From NCBI RefSeq assembly GCF_000424465.1, contig NZ_KE384198.1, positions 80,774 through 144,773 on the forward strand: a stretch of DNA of 64,000 nt, written 5' to 3'. Made by a program: the position numbers and the translations under genes. The first letter of the stretch is position 1, and every line of letters begins with the position of its first letter. The notes below the pieces were generated by a model. The model made no database searches. It was not told the DNA's origin and worked only from the letters and a program-made list of their open reading frames with translations. Below, in pieces: positions 27,501 through 36,241 of this stretch. Source of the stretch: Butyrivibrio hungatei NK4A153. GTDB taxonomy: Bacteria > Bacillota > Clostridia > Lachnospirales > Lachnospiraceae.

Positions 27501-30500
27501 ACCGTATCCTTATCAAGGATACTTCCCATAACGTTGTTATCAAGTGTGTAGTAGATTGAAAGGTCATTGTCCTCAGTTGCATATATACGATAATTTCTCA
27601 TTGCATCGTATATTGCTTCTTCGCTGTTGGTATCTGCAAGCATTACAGTACGTGCAGTGTTGGCATCGCCCCAAAGTCCCTTGTGGTTATCCTGGTTGTT
27701 TGTGGGAGCCACGTGCCAGCCCTTATCAAGAGCTCTGGTGTAATACTCGTATGAAGGGAAGTAACCTGAAGATCCAATTGCACCTTCACCGTTACCAACC
27801 TCTATCATTGTAATGAGCGCATCATTTTCTTCCGAGTAATATGCAAAATCCTGGAAATCACCGAAGGTCGTTCCCGGGTGATTGAACTGGCTGATAGAAT
27901 CAGGCGCAGTTCTAAGAGCTGCATAGTAGTTATTAAGCGCCGTTGAATATGTTGAATAATCTTTCTGTGTTCGGCTCTGGAATCCCTTTGTGTTAAAGGT
28001 ATTCATATGTCCGAGTCCGTTTGACCAGGTCATCTCATAGCCGTAAGCGCAAGTGAAATCATCTGTTGAATACTTCTTTACAAGATTATGAGCATAAGTC
28101 CACTCATCATTTTCGCTTGTATCAACGTTTTCCGTGATCTTTGAATTTCCTTCATTATCAATCGAGTTGGAGTGATCGGTGATAATGATGAAATCGAGGT
28201 TATCAACCTTTGATGCATGAGAAAGCGCATCCTCCAATGATCCCGCACCGTCTGAAATGTTGGTATGTGCATGGACCTGACCGAAGTATATATTTTCTCT
28301 CTCATTTGTACGCTTTGTATATTTAAGCGTTGAAACCACGCTGTCTGAGTATCCCTCTTTTACAGCCTTTACCTGAATCTGCGCAGGGAGCTCTTTTGCC
28401 TCAAACGGCTGTGTATATTCTATCCAGTCATCATGGGCTTCTTCTTGTGCTGCGTCGGGCTCACTGCCTTCTTCCGCATTCTGCTGTTCTACAGATTCAA
28501 CAACATTTTTCTCGATTTCTTCGTCTGTCATGTATCTGTAGAAAATCTTTGCGTTTTCTGTCTTTGTAGACAATGTGATCTTCTGATTTGCCGCTATTGC
28601 TCCGCCGTTTGGAGTAGCCTTAACTGTGGCAACCTGTGCCTGAGTATACTGATAAACGCAGGTTACGCTGTCTTTTAATCCCTCTTTAACCGCACGGGCA
28701 CGAATTATAGCAGGAAGCTCCGATATTGTGATCTTATTGCCGGCATCATACTTAACTTCTTCCGCACCGTTTATCGAATAATAAATATCCGCACCTTCGG
28801 TTCCTGTCAAAAGAGCTATCTTAGCGCCTTTTTCAATTTCGCCGCTTGCAGGATCTGCGATAACATGGCCGCAGATCTTATCTGATACCACGGGATGTCC
28901 TGATACTATGACGGTATCAATTCTGTTTGTTCCGTCTTTTTTCGCATCACTTCCGCCTTTTGCAGAAAGAGTTGTCGCAGGAACTAGTCTTACGTATATC
29001 TTTTCTTTGTTATTGGCACCGTCGGGAATCTTAAAGCTAAATTCCACATAGTTGGTAGGCGCAAGAGAAGTCTTGGCAATACCGTCAGAAATCTGCTTAC
29101 TGCCACTTACCTCTGAAGGTTTGTTGTCTCTGTATGTTGTATATTTATATGAATATGAACCTTCACTGAAATTCTTGAAGCTTCCATCCTCACCTGTTGC
29201 AGAATACTGAAGCTGATAAGCTCCCACTGCCGTATTTGATGAACGCATACGGAAACTGAGCTTCATGTCTGCATATCCAAGAGTGGGAAACTCCATCTGG
29301 ATGTAATCTGTATTGTTCACTACACCTGTAGCACCCATGTAATAGCTTGTTGAGCCTGTTGTGCTTGACTTTGCAGCTGTGTAAGGCTTAACTTTTTCGC
29401 CGCCCACAACAACACTGTACTTGGCGTTCTCATCAAGCATGTCATTGGTAGAATAAAGATCGCCGTTTATGACTTTTTTGTCCGCGATTCCCGCTTCATC
29501 GTAGTTGGCATTTCCTGCCCACTGCGCGACTATAAGTTCCGTATCCTTATCGCTCTCTGTCTTTTCAACCTTTTCACCTTCTTCGAGTGCGTAGAAATTT
29601 ACTTCAAAAGCTGATGTATCAGAGCCGATACCGTAGCTTGTAAATGCATTTTTATAATACTCAAGTGCAACCTTGTAAGATCCGCTCTTGGCCTTGTCAT
29701 TTACAAGGATGAACTTGCCGTCTGCTGCATCACCGACGTTTTGCAATGTCCATGTGCTGTATTCTTCGGCTGAATCTGCAAGTTTAAGAGCGCAGTTTGT
29801 CTTTGTGCCATTTTTCTCAACCGTTGCAGTCAGATATTTTCCGTCTTCAGTCTTAAGTGTGCTCTTTCCGTTTTCATCAACGGAGACCTTGAGAACAAGC
29901 GCGTTCTTGTCCTTGATATCTATAGTTTTATTTTCTGAAGGAGTCGCATCTTCGCTGTCAAATTTGCCCGTTTTGACGCCAAGAAGTGTGGTCATCTCTT
30001 TGGCTGTCATAAGTTTCTTATCAGCCGGGTAGTATACGACAACGATGTCTCCGTCATAGAACTCTCTTGTAAGGAGCTTTGCCACTGTGTTTTCTGTGAA
30101 CTTACTTCCTTTTTTCACCGTATATGCAAAAGATACTTTCTCACTGTCGGCATTGTCCTTGGTGGAATATGCGTAAATAGTGGTATCCTCTGTTATCTTG
30201 ATGGGTTCCTTGTATTCAGAGAAATTCTCTGTTCCGTTTGTATTAAAATAGATCTTTGCTCCTGTTGTAGCGCATGAGAGTGTAATCTCAGTGCCGCTTT
30301 CAACAGCTTCGCCGCTCTTTACGGACGCTGTGGGAGCAAGAAGGCCTTCTGCTGCCGGCTTGTCGGTAAGCTTGTAGAATGCAAGTGTCTGACCTTTTAT
30401 ATTGTTATGAATCGCATTATTAGCCTTTTTATATGATCTAAAATCTGTGCTGTTATAAACTCCGAAATATCTTACATCGCCGTTTGAATCAGTAGCACAA

Positions 30501-31438
30501 AGATATCCGTCATCAATCTTCCATTTAGCACCGACATCATCCTTTGGCTTGGAATCGTTGATTCTGACACCGTTATTGTTTGCGGTGATATATAAGAATT
30601 TGTCACCTGCAGAAATTGTATAATACTCTTCTATTGCAGTCGTATTTTCCTTGATATCAGCATCGGAAGATTCTGTAGTCTTCTTTGGCTCTTCGCCAGT
30701 TTTTGCAATTGATGCGGACTCTTTATCTGTACTTGTTTTATCCGCATTTTCAGTCACTGATGAAACATTTTTGCCGTCACCGGAATTGTTGTCGATAGGT
30801 ACCTGCTCTCCGCTTTTTACTTGCGCATCACCGTTTCCCTGTACAGTGCCGTTTCCCTGTGTATCACCGTTTACCTGTACATCGCTTGACGGCTCGGTGT
30901 TGTCACCACCGGGATTTGCATTCTGCTCTTCGGCACCATTTGATTTTGCGGTCCCATTCTCACCGTTTCCGCTATTTGCTGCTTTGCCGGCCTCAGCCGA
31001 ACCGTTTTTATCAGAATTCGCCCCGGATGTCTCAATCGCAACACCTTCCGCTTTTTCCAGTTCCGGCTCAGCGTCACTCTTTTCAATATCCTTTGACTGT
31101 ACTTCAACAGTGTTTTTGGTAATCTTCCAGGCATAGTCACTGTCATTACCATCAGTAATGCTCAGAGTATCGCCATCCACATTGGCAGCCGTTGCCAATG
31201 GACCTGTTTTTGTAGACTGTGCATTAGGAAGCACGTATGTCACACCACCGGAAGTCATTGTAATTGCTATGGAATCATCAGCCGAAATATCCTCTAATTT
31301 GACTTTAGTCCATAAATGATTGGTTGCTTCTGATTTTTCCGCTGCATAAGATGCAATAGAAAGATCGGACGCACCAACAGATAGTGCCATGTAGAAAGAC
31401 AGCACTAAAGAAAGCGCTTTGCGACCCGCTTTTCTCAT
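24524..31438 (-). CDS. Giant surface protein with CehA/McbA-type PHP metallohydrolase domain
   Basis: The 2304-residue product has a signal peptide. Chitobiase/CHB_HEX_C-like beta repeats lie at about residues 365-440, 855-935 and 935-1040. A PHP phosphoesterase domain begins near residue 1045, with HAHTNISDG, DFIIITDHSNS, SQFNHPG and NNQDNHKG providing metal ligands. An OB-fold-like segment (FDTIYIQDETGGMDIFPYA) lies near 1820. A Lys/Asp/Ser/Asn repeat tract spans about 2005-2180, followed by a membrane helix near 2240-2265 and a basic tail. The likely role is hydrolysis of a phosphoester at the cell surface; the substrate is unknown. The ATG follows GGAGGA. Confidence 0.9.
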   Translation of the reverse strand: MRKAGRKALSLVLSFYMALSVGASDLSIASYAAEKSEATNHLWTKVKLEDISADDSIAITMTSGGVTYVLPNAQSTKTGPLATAANVDGDTLSITDGNDSDYAWKITKNTVEVQSKDIEKSDAEPELEKAEGVAIETSGANSDKNGSAEAGKAANSGNGENGTAKSNGAEEQNANPGGDNTEPSSDVQVNGDTQGNGTVQGNGDAQVKSGEQVPIDNNSGDGKNVSSVTENADKTSTDKESASIAKTGEEPKKTTESSDADIKENTTAIEEYYTISAGDKFLYITANNNGVRINDSKPKDDVGAKWKIDDGYLCATDSNGDVRYFGVYNSTDFRSYKKANNAIHNNIKGQTLAFYKLTDKPAAEGLLAPTASVKSGEAVESGTEITLSCATTGAKIYFNTNGTENFSEYKEPIKITEDTTIYAYSTKDNADSEKVSFAYTVKKGSKFTENTVAKLLTREFYDGDIVVVYYPADKKLMTAKEMTTLLGVKTGKFDSEDATPSENKTIDIKDKNALVLKVSVDENGKSTLKTEDGKYLTATVEKNGTKTNCALKLADSAEEYSTWTLQNVGDAADGKFILVNDKAKSGSYKVALEYYKNAFTSYGIGSDTSAFEVNFYALEEGEKVEKTESDKDTELIVAQWAGNANYDEAGIADKKVINGDLYSTNDMLDENAKYSVVVGGEKVKPYTAAKSSTTGSTSYYMGATGVVNNTDYIQMEFPTLGYADMKLSFRMRSSNTAVGAYQLQYSATGEDGSFKNFSEGSYSYKYTTYRDNKPSEVSGSKQISDGIAKTSLAPTNYVEFSFKIPDGANNKEKIYVRLVPATTLSAKGGSDAKKDGTNRIDTVIVSGHPVVSDKICGHVIADPASGEIEKGAKIALLTGTEGADIYYSINGAEEVKYDAGNKITISELPAIIRARAVKEGLKDSVTCVYQYTQAQVATVKATPNGGAIAANQKITLSTKTENAKIFYRYMTDEEIEKNVVESVEQQNAEEGSEPDAAQEEAHDDWIEYTQPFEAKELPAQIQVKAVKEGYSDSVVSTLKYTKRTNERENIYFGQVHAHTNISDGAGSLEDALSHASKVDNLDFIIITDHSNSIDNEGNSKITENVDTSENDEWTYAHNLVKKYSTDDFTCAYGYEMTWSNGLGHMNTFNTKGFQSRTQKDYSTYSTALNNYYAALRTAPDSISQFNHPGTTFGDFQDFAYYSEENDALITMIEVGNGEGAIGSSGYFPSYEYYTRALDKGWHVAPTNNQDNHKGLWGDANTARTVMLADTNSEEAIYDAMRNYRIYATEDNDLSIYYTLDNNVMGSILDKDTVGETVEIKADIKDPTDSAIGKVEVVVNGGQVIASQNVDKSEATVTFTVPSAYSYYYLKISEQDKDIAVTAPVWVGSVEACGINNAYTETVLPVAGESLDINVDLFNNEKTPLEIKDIEIELSDVDGKKVPVSKVSGAEAKVSEVASNGTASYKTSYVYNEAGQVTYEVTVHAMLGGIEKIYKDKFAVNYAVPKMVSNVIIDGTHYNDYVSGYYTGNVNAFINLCAKKNIRATVVKDNITSDMLKDCKLLVLSAPGKNNKEPSKVSHYSDDFIKMVKEYVAGGGSVIVCGLADYSDTKDCQTATEQNKILEAIGATIRMGSDEVCDDKNNGGQVYRMYPTVFNKESALLAGIKEGQKYSQYSGCSVDISNAKATNFVDEAEWLVNGFETTYSVDCKDGAGNSNGGALPNGVKGTKLDNDGKVTFIARQKTKAGGQIIVSGGVFLSDFEVKAEMDNNDSLPYANHTIVNNIIDGATVELETTTIAKARQGKMNEVFAVEGYVTSGTENQDTTFFDTIYIQDETGGMDIFPYATPGLKIGTKMRIVGFLAQYQGDLELKVLSAKELKADPKVWEPKAVDTKTAMDYDKLGGQLLKTTGDVTRVDYNADGTVAEFWLKDSSGAEAAIFIDGYIRSGSTGKNTVGDFVKKGAKVTAAGVLYKHPEGKSDVSVPVLRVRNCDDIVLADKADNTKKGDKAGDKKTDNKKSDSVKDNKGTDDKKDDNKKSDAVKDNKKSDNKKSETVKDNKGSDNKKVDNKKSESVKDNKVSDNKKKDSAKDNKKSDTVKDNKKSDNKKSEAVKDNKGSDNKKVDNKKSDSVKDNKNTDNKKTDNKKSESVNGKKKSDNTKKDNSVLGAKKKQSDNKAADSNKKDSSDNSTEAKSTDADNSSTENEDNKDSAQTADSQTDNGAEQDKQEDNGKKKEFKLPELPNIPKKFVAIGAGAVGVVALVIFVISHIAAGVSAGAAAGASAAAGAAAASGGKLAGLLSKLRHLFGKK
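24960..25430 (-). repeat. Low-complexity DNKK(S/V/T)-type coding repeat
   Basis: Codons for short units such as KKSDNKKSE and VKDNKGSDNKK repeat many times in the last part of the giant surface protein gene. The tract would form a flexible, highly charged wall-spanning stalk ahead of the C-terminal membrane helix. The open frames seen opposite it are side effects of this bias. Confidence 0.85.
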
Positions 31439-31598
31439 CTCTTTTTTCCTCCAACAAAAAATTCCCCCGGTTATTAATTCATCCCCTACTTATAAGCCAA
31501 TCGCACAACGACAGACTATCATTTATGGCACTGCCCGTCAACGTGTTTATTTCCCGATAATTTCCGTATTTATTTTCATTTTCAGATAGCAAAAAAGC

Positions 31599-32456
31599 TC
31601 ATTTTACCAGTATTTTTTTCGCCGACTCAGTTACAGCCAATCCTCCCTTTCCCGTCTCTTTGACATCTGCAGGCATCTCATTTCCGATTCGTCTCATGCT
31701 GTCTATGACATCATCAGGCGAAATAGCGCTCTTTATCCCTGCAAGAGCAAGCTGTGCAGACGTAGCCGCATTTACAGCTCCGTGAGAGTTTCTTTTTATA
31801 CAGGGAACTTCCACAAGTCCTCCCACAGGATCACAGGTAAGCCCCAGCATATTCTTAAGAGAAAACGCGGCTGCATTTGCAATGGCTTCATTATCGCCGC
31901 CTTGCAGGTAAACAAGCGCCCCCGATGCCATCGCCGAAGCCGTTCCGATCTCAGCCTGACATCCACCGTAAGCTCCCGAAATACTCGCGTTTTCACCGAT
32001 AACTTTACCGATTCCCGCCGCAACATAGAGAGCGTGAATCAGTTTGTCTTTTGGCACGTCAAAATAATCTTTATAGCTTAGAAGCACAGCCGGCACAACT
32101 CCGCACGATCCCGCTGTCGGAGCGGCAACTATACGTCTCATGCACGCATTGGATTCGCCCATCTTGATCGCGCGCTCCATGACTTTTCCAAGAAAATCTC
32201 CGCATATGTTTTTACCCGAAAGATTATATTCTTCCAGCAGCTTTCCATCACCGCCGCTCATTTTGCTCTGCGACCTCAGATTACCGTCGTACTTTGAATC
32301 GGCGTCCTCCATTGCTTCAAGCATCTGCTCCATTGTCCGCATGGATTCCTCCATACTTACGCACCTGCTCTCCATGTCTGTTTCAAGGACAATTTCCCAG
32401 AATTCTTTATCTTTCTCTTTTGCCTGACATAATATATCTTCAATAGATTTATACAT
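31599..32456 (-). CDS. sdaAA: L-serine dehydratase, alpha subunit
   Basis: This [4Fe-4S] enzyme converts L-serine to pyruvate and ammonia. The 285-residue product has the cluster cysteines in AGSCGVVPAVL, GGCQAEIGTASA and CDPVGGLVEVPC. The ATG at 32456 lies just after AAGGAG, within a few bases of the beta-subunit stop; a frame eight codons longer has no ribosome binding site. It is the second gene of an sdaAB-sdaAA operon. Confidence 0.96.
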   Translation of the reverse strand: MYKSIEDILCQAKEKDKEFWEIVLETDMESRCVSMEESMRTMEQMLEAMEDADSKYDGNLRSQSKMSGGDGKLLEEYNLSGKNICGDFLGKVMERAIKMGESNACMRRIVAAPTAGSCGVVPAVLLSYKDYFDVPKDKLIHALYVAAGIGKVIGENASISGAYGGCQAEIGTASAMASGALVYLQGGDNEAIANAAAFSLKNMLGLTCDPVGGLVEVPCIKRNSHGAVNAATSAQLALAGIKSAISPDDVIDSMRRIGNEMPADVKETGKGGLAVTESAKKILVK

Positions 32457-32466
32457 AACAATCTCC

Positions 32467-33126
32467 TTACGCACCTTCAAAATACGTCACTTTCAGAACT
32501 CCCTCTATCTTGGTGAGCCACTTTAAGCCGTCATCGGGAATTTTCTGATCGCACTCAACGACCATAACAGCCTTCCCGCCTCTAAACGAGCGGTAAAGTT
32601 GCATAGTTGCTATATTCACAAGCTTATGCGACAGCATCGAAGTTACTTCAGACACATGCCCCGGCTGATCGAGGTTATGAACGATAAGCGTCGGATATTC
32701 ACCCGAAAAGTTCGTATCTATGCCGTCTATCTGTGCAATGTTGATCTTACCGCCGCCTATTGACTGTGCAACGATGTCTATAGATGCGCCGTTCACACCG
32801 TGAAGCACAAGCTCTACAGAATTGGGATGCGCATCAACAAGCCTCGCTTCGCCAAATGTTATCTTTATATTTTTCTCTTTTGCAATATTAAAGCTCTCAG
32901 ATATCCGGTAATCATCCGGCCTCATTCCAAGAAGTCCCGCAACAAGCGCCTTATCAGTACCATGGCCTTTTCCGGTGTCTTTGAACGAACCGTATAGCAA
33001 TATCTCTGCCTCTTTGATTTCCTCGCCAAGAAGCTTCCCCGCAACATACCCTATTCGCACCGCGCCCGCTGTGTGCGAACTTGAAGGTCCGACCATAACG
33101 GGACCTATAATATCAAAAATCTCCAT
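32467..33126 (-). CDS. sdaAB: L-serine dehydratase, beta subunit
   Basis: The 219-residue subunit begins FDIIGPVMVGPSSSHTAGAVRIG, the family signature. It ends in an ACT-like domain (PTLIVHNLDQPGHVSEVTSML) that in relatives contributes to serine sensing. It partners SdaAA, encoded directly downstream. The ATG follows GAGGTG. The NAD synthetase gene lies 9 nt upstream. Confidence 0.96.
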   Translation of the reverse strand: MEIFDIIGPVMVGPSSSHTAGAVRIGYVAGKLLGEEIKEAEILLYGSFKDTGKGHGTDKALVAGLLGMRPDDYRISESFNIAKEKNIKITFGEARLVDAHPNSVELVLHGVNGASIDIVAQSIGGGKINIAQIDGIDTNFSGEYPTLIVHNLDQPGHVSEVTSMLSHKLVNIATMQLYRSFRGGKAVMVVECDQKIPDDGLKWLTKIEGVLKVTYFEGA

Positions 33127-33135
33127 AAATGCACC

Positions 33136-35049
33136 TCATCCTAATGTTTCCAGCTCTTTTAACCACAAAGTCGCGCAAGCATCGCTCGGCATCCTAAGGT
33201 CTCCCCTCGGTGACACAGCGACTGAACCGACCTTCGGACCGTCAGGCAGACAGCTCCTCTTAAAGTGCTGGGCAAAAAATCTTTTGTAAAAAACCTTCTC
33301 CCATTTCAGGATTTCTTCGGAAGAATAGCTTCCCGCAAAGGCTATGCCTGCAAGGCGGTATATCTTTGCAGGGCTCTGCACAAGCCTTAACATGTGATAC
33401 AAAAAGAAATCATGAAGCTCGTAAGGTCCCACAAGGTCTTCCGTTTTCTGCGAGATCTTGCCGTCCTCAGGCGGTAAAAGCTCGGGTGATACCGGCGTAT
33501 CCAAAATATCACGCAACACTTCGCTCAATTTCTCATCACTGCATGTATCAGCATAATAATCCACAAGATGGCGGACCAAAGTCTTTGGAACCGATGCATT
33601 TACCGCATACATGGACATGTGATCACCGTTATATGTCGCCCAGCCAAGGGCAAGCTCAGACAGGTCTCCCGTTCCTATGACTATTCCGTTTACCTGATTT
33701 GCAATGTCCATAAGAATCTGCGTGCGCTCTCTCGCCTGGCTGTTTTCGTAGGTTACATCGTGGTTTTCGTGATCGTGAGCAATGTCTGCAAAATGTCTTT
33801 TGACCGCTTCACCGATATTGATCTCTCTAAGCGTCGCTCCCGTTTCCTTTATGAGGCTGAGCGCATTGTCATAAGTCCTGTCCGTCGTTCCAAATCCCGG
33901 CATGGTGACTGCAACGATTCCCCGCCTATCCAATTTGAGATAATCAAATGCTTTTACGATCACAAGAAGCGCCAGCGTCGAATCAAGACCTCCCGAGATG
34001 CCGATAACAACATTTTTGCATCCGATATGTTCAAGCCTCTTTTTAAGTCCCATCGCCTGGATTGTCAGGATTTCCTCGCAGCGCTCGTTTCTCTCTGTTT
34101 TTGCAGACGGAACAAATGGCTTTGGCGCGATGTATCTTGAAACGCTTGTCTCCTCACTTTTTATGTTAAAAGAAATCTTTTTATAAGCTTCCGTCTGTTT
34201 CGCACTGTACGTAGTCATGCGTCTTCTGTCCGCTTCGATAGTTTTCATGTCAAACTCTGAAATTATCATCCCTTCGGAAAAAAGCTCCGACTCCGCAATG
34301 ATGCTTCCGTTCTCAGACATGATGTTGTGTCCCGAAAATACCACATCCTGCGTCGATTCGCCAGGGCCTGCCGAAGCATAGACATACGCGCAGCCAAGAC
34401 TTGCAGCCCGGCTGCTGACAAGGTTTCTTCTGTATCTGCTCTTGCCAATTATTTCATTCGATGCCGACAGATTTACGATCATCGTCGCGCCGGCAAGACA
34501 GTGCTCTGTGCTTGGCGGATTCGGAACCCACAGGTCCTCACAGATTTCCGCAGCAATCCTGAGCGCAGGCATTTCATCGCACGTAAAAATAATCCTGCTG
34601 CCCACAGAAACTTCTTCACCTTCGATATTTATCGCCGTATTCAGCTCTTTTCCCGAATAAAAATGCCTTGCCTCATAGAATTCGTTGTAATTCGGAAGGT
34701 GTATCTTGGGCACAATTCCAAGAATCTTCCCCCTGTTTATTGCCGCCGCGACGTTATAGAGCTTTCCTTCTATCGCGAGCGGAAGTCCGACGAAGACCAT
34801 CGCATCAATATCTTCTGTGTACTTTGTTATATCTATGAGCGCAGATTTTGCCCCTTCCAACAATTCGTCCTGTAAAAAGAGATCCTGACAGCTGTAGCCT
34901 GTTATGCACAGCTCCGGAAACACAATTATCTTTGCGCTTTCTTTTTCAGATTCTTTGATCCATTTCTTAATCTCACCAATGTTATATTGAACATCGGCCA
35001 CTCTCAAATTCGGCGTGATCGCCGCCACTTTAATAAATCCATCTTTCAT
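33136..35049 (-). CDS. nadE: Glutamine-dependent NAD+ synthetase
   Basis: The last step of NAD synthesis: deamido-NAD, ATP and glutamine give NAD. The 637 residues show an N-terminal nitrilase-type glutaminase (about 1-280; catalytic ICEDLWVP region with Cys, and Glu in FPELCITGYSC). A C-terminal synthetase domain has the PP-loop GISGGLDSTLALL and the later GTGDLSELALGWATY. Its length matches the large, bacterial glutamine-using class. It is closely followed by sdaAB, with which it may share transcripts. Confidence 0.96.
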   Translation of the reverse strand: MKDGFIKVAAITPNLRVADVQYNIGEIKKWIKESEKESAKIIVFPELCITGYSCQDLFLQDELLEGAKSALIDITKYTEDIDAMVFVGLPLAIEGKLYNVAAAINRGKILGIVPKIHLPNYNEFYEARHFYSGKELNTAINIEGEEVSVGSRIIFTCDEMPALRIAAEICEDLWVPNPPSTEHCLAGATMIVNLSASNEIIGKSRYRRNLVSSRAASLGCAYVYASAGPGESTQDVVFSGHNIMSENGSIIAESELFSEGMIISEFDMKTIEADRRRMTTYSAKQTEAYKKISFNIKSEETSVSRYIAPKPFVPSAKTERNERCEEILTIQAMGLKKRLEHIGCKNVVIGISGGLDSTLALLVIVKAFDYLKLDRRGIVAVTMPGFGTTDRTYDNALSLIKETGATLREINIGEAVKRHFADIAHDHENHDVTYENSQARERTQILMDIANQVNGIVIGTGDLSELALGWATYNGDHMSMYAVNASVPKTLVRHLVDYYADTCSDEKLSEVLRDILDTPVSPELLPPEDGKISQKTEDLVGPYELHDFFLYHMLRLVQSPAKIYRLAGIAFAGSYSSEEILKWEKVFYKRFFAQHFKRSCLPDGPKVGSVAVSPRGDLRMPSDACATLWLKELETLG

Positions 35050-35130
35050 GTATTCACCTGTATTTCATTAGTTCCGGCTCCATAGCGGAGCAATTTTTAT
35101 CTGATAGGATTTCGTATCATCAAATGAAAA

Positions 35131-35307
35131 AGCATTTCGCTCGCGAAATGCTAGCGCGCGAGCGGATTGCGTAAGCAATATATTCCTTACCGCGAGCTGC
35201 GCATCCTTGCGGAGCGTTTTTATTGAATAGGGAATTTCAAAGAAATTTCCTATTCAATAAAAAAAATGCAGGCAACAGTGTTTTGTCTGACACCATTGTC
35301 TGCATTT
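35131..35307. repeat. Three successive hairpins upstream of nadE
   Basis: The first is 35131-35152 (AGCATTTCGC / GCGAAATGCT). The second is 35217-35263 (21-bp arms, one G-U pair, loop CAAAG). The third is 35264-35307 (17-nt arms with a two-base internal mismatch). They stand in the 541-bp gap 35050-35590. The second has T-run and A-run as its outer pairs and could work as a terminator in both directions. Confidence 0.65.
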
Positions 35308-35369
35308 AATTATAATTATAATTAACTTCTTCTATGCGTCAATGAAAATCATGAATTCTTCCCTTCAAA

Positions 35370-35502
35370 AAATCTTAAGAAAATTCGACGGTAAATCTTA
35401 AGATTTGTCTGCTAACATAGAAAAAGTCGGCAGTCTTTCTATGACAATTCTAAGACGACGTCTTGGTGAATCGCCAAAATCTACACTTTTCCAAGAAAGG
35501 AG
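35370..35502 (+). other. Structured leader element, copy A (orphan)
   Basis: Hairpin 1 is 35370-35406 (stem AAATCTTAAGA/TCTTAAGATTT, 15-nt loop with TTCGACGGTA). Hairpin 2 is 35416-35443 (CATAGAAA/TTTCTATG, loop AAGTCGGCAGTC). Hairpin 3 is 35463-35477 (TTGGTG-AAT-CGCCAA). A GAAAGGAG ribosome binding site ends the element. All spacings match copy B at 48787-48914, which precedes an Rpn-type gene. Here only a short TTG-started frame (MKKRKTIYSKF...) follows and runs into the toxin gene, so the original downstream gene seems lost. Confidence 0.75.
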
Positions 35503-35535
35503 TGCTAAGTTGAAAAAACGAAAAAACCATTTATA

Positions 35536-35574
35536 GCAAATTTGTTATTGACTCTTATATCAAATTTGTTATAG
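35536..35574 (+). promoter_or_regulatory. Direct repeats and possible promoter of the higBA pair
   Basis: CAAATTTGTTAT occurs at 35536-35547 and again at 35560-35571. TTGACT (35547-35552) and TATAGC (35569-35574), spaced 16 nt, overlap the repeats. The arrangement suits autorepression by the XRE antitoxin. The predicted transcript start would be very close to the ribosome binding site, which weakens the promoter call. Confidence 0.4.
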
Positions 35575-35590
35575 CATTAAAGGAGACAAT

Positions 35591-35959
35591 ATGTTTGAAA
35601 TCATTTTTTATGAAGACGAACACGGATATAGTGATGTAAAAGAATTCATCAATTATCTGCACAAAAATTCGGCAACAAGTAAAGATGCCCGTATTAATTT
35701 CAATAAATTAGTTGCATATCTTGATATCCTTGAAGAAATGGGAACACGAGTTGGAGCTCCTATTACCAAACATCTTGATGGCGATATCTGGGAATTGCGG
35801 CCTTTATCGAACCGAATATTATATGCATACTACAAAGACAACACGTTTCTACTTCTCCACCACTTCAAAAAGCAATCTCAAAAAACTCCTCCCCGAGAAA
35901 TTGAGAAAGCAAAAAAAGAGCTGAAAGATTATATGCGGAGGTACAATGCAAATGAGTAA
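35591..35959 (+). CDS. higB: RelE/HigB-type toxin (phage-derived Gp49-like family)
   Basis: The 122-residue protein matches the Gp49-like/HigB toxin family: FYEDEHGYSDVKEFINYL at the start and GDIWELRPLSNRILYAYYKDNTFLLLHHFKKQSQKTP in the middle, with the expected basic and aromatic residues. Members are ribosome-dependent mRNA interferases. AAGGAGA precedes the ATG. The toxin gene comes first and the antitoxin second, the usual higBA order. Confidence 0.88.
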   Translation: MFEIIFYEDEHGYSDVKEFINYLHKNSATSKDARINFNKLVAYLDILEEMGTRVGAPITKHLDGDIWELRPLSNRILYAYYKDNTFLLLHHFKKQSQKTPPREIEKAKKELKDYMRRYNANE

Positions 35960-36221
35960 CTGGAAAGAATTTAGACAAGAACTTAATATCACTCCCGAAG
36001 AAGAAAAAATAATTGAACTTGAAAAAGACCTGCTTCGAACAATGGTCACTATACGCGAAGAGCAAGGCTTATCTCAATCAGAGCTTGCAGACAAATGTAA
36101 CGTAAAACAACCTGTCATCGCTCGAATGGAAAAAGCTGTACACTCCCCTCAAGTCGACAGTCTACTTAAAGTATTGGTCCCATTGGGATACAAGCTCGCA
36201 ATTGTCCCAATAAAAAAATAA
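35946..36221 (+). CDS. higA: XRE-family antitoxin
   Basis: The 91-residue protein has a helix-turn-helix at about residues 38-70 (SQSELADKCNVKQPVIARMEK) and a short C-terminal strand. It overlaps the toxin gene by 14 nt, typical of toxin-antitoxin pairs. The antitoxin would bind HigB and repress the operon, possibly through the direct repeats at 35536-35571. Confidence 0.88.
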   Translation: MQMSNWKEFRQELNITPEEEKIIELEKDLLRTMVTIREEQGLSQSELADKCNVKQPVIARMEKAVHSPQVDSLLKVLVPLGYKLAIVPIKK

Positions 36222-36241
36222 TTTCCTATTTATAGCACGAA

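Noticed and set aside
35509..35640. Small gene starting at TTG after leader copy A
   Set aside because: About 40 codons that run into the toxin gene in another frame; it looks like the decayed start of a lost gene. Recorded only as part of the leader finding.
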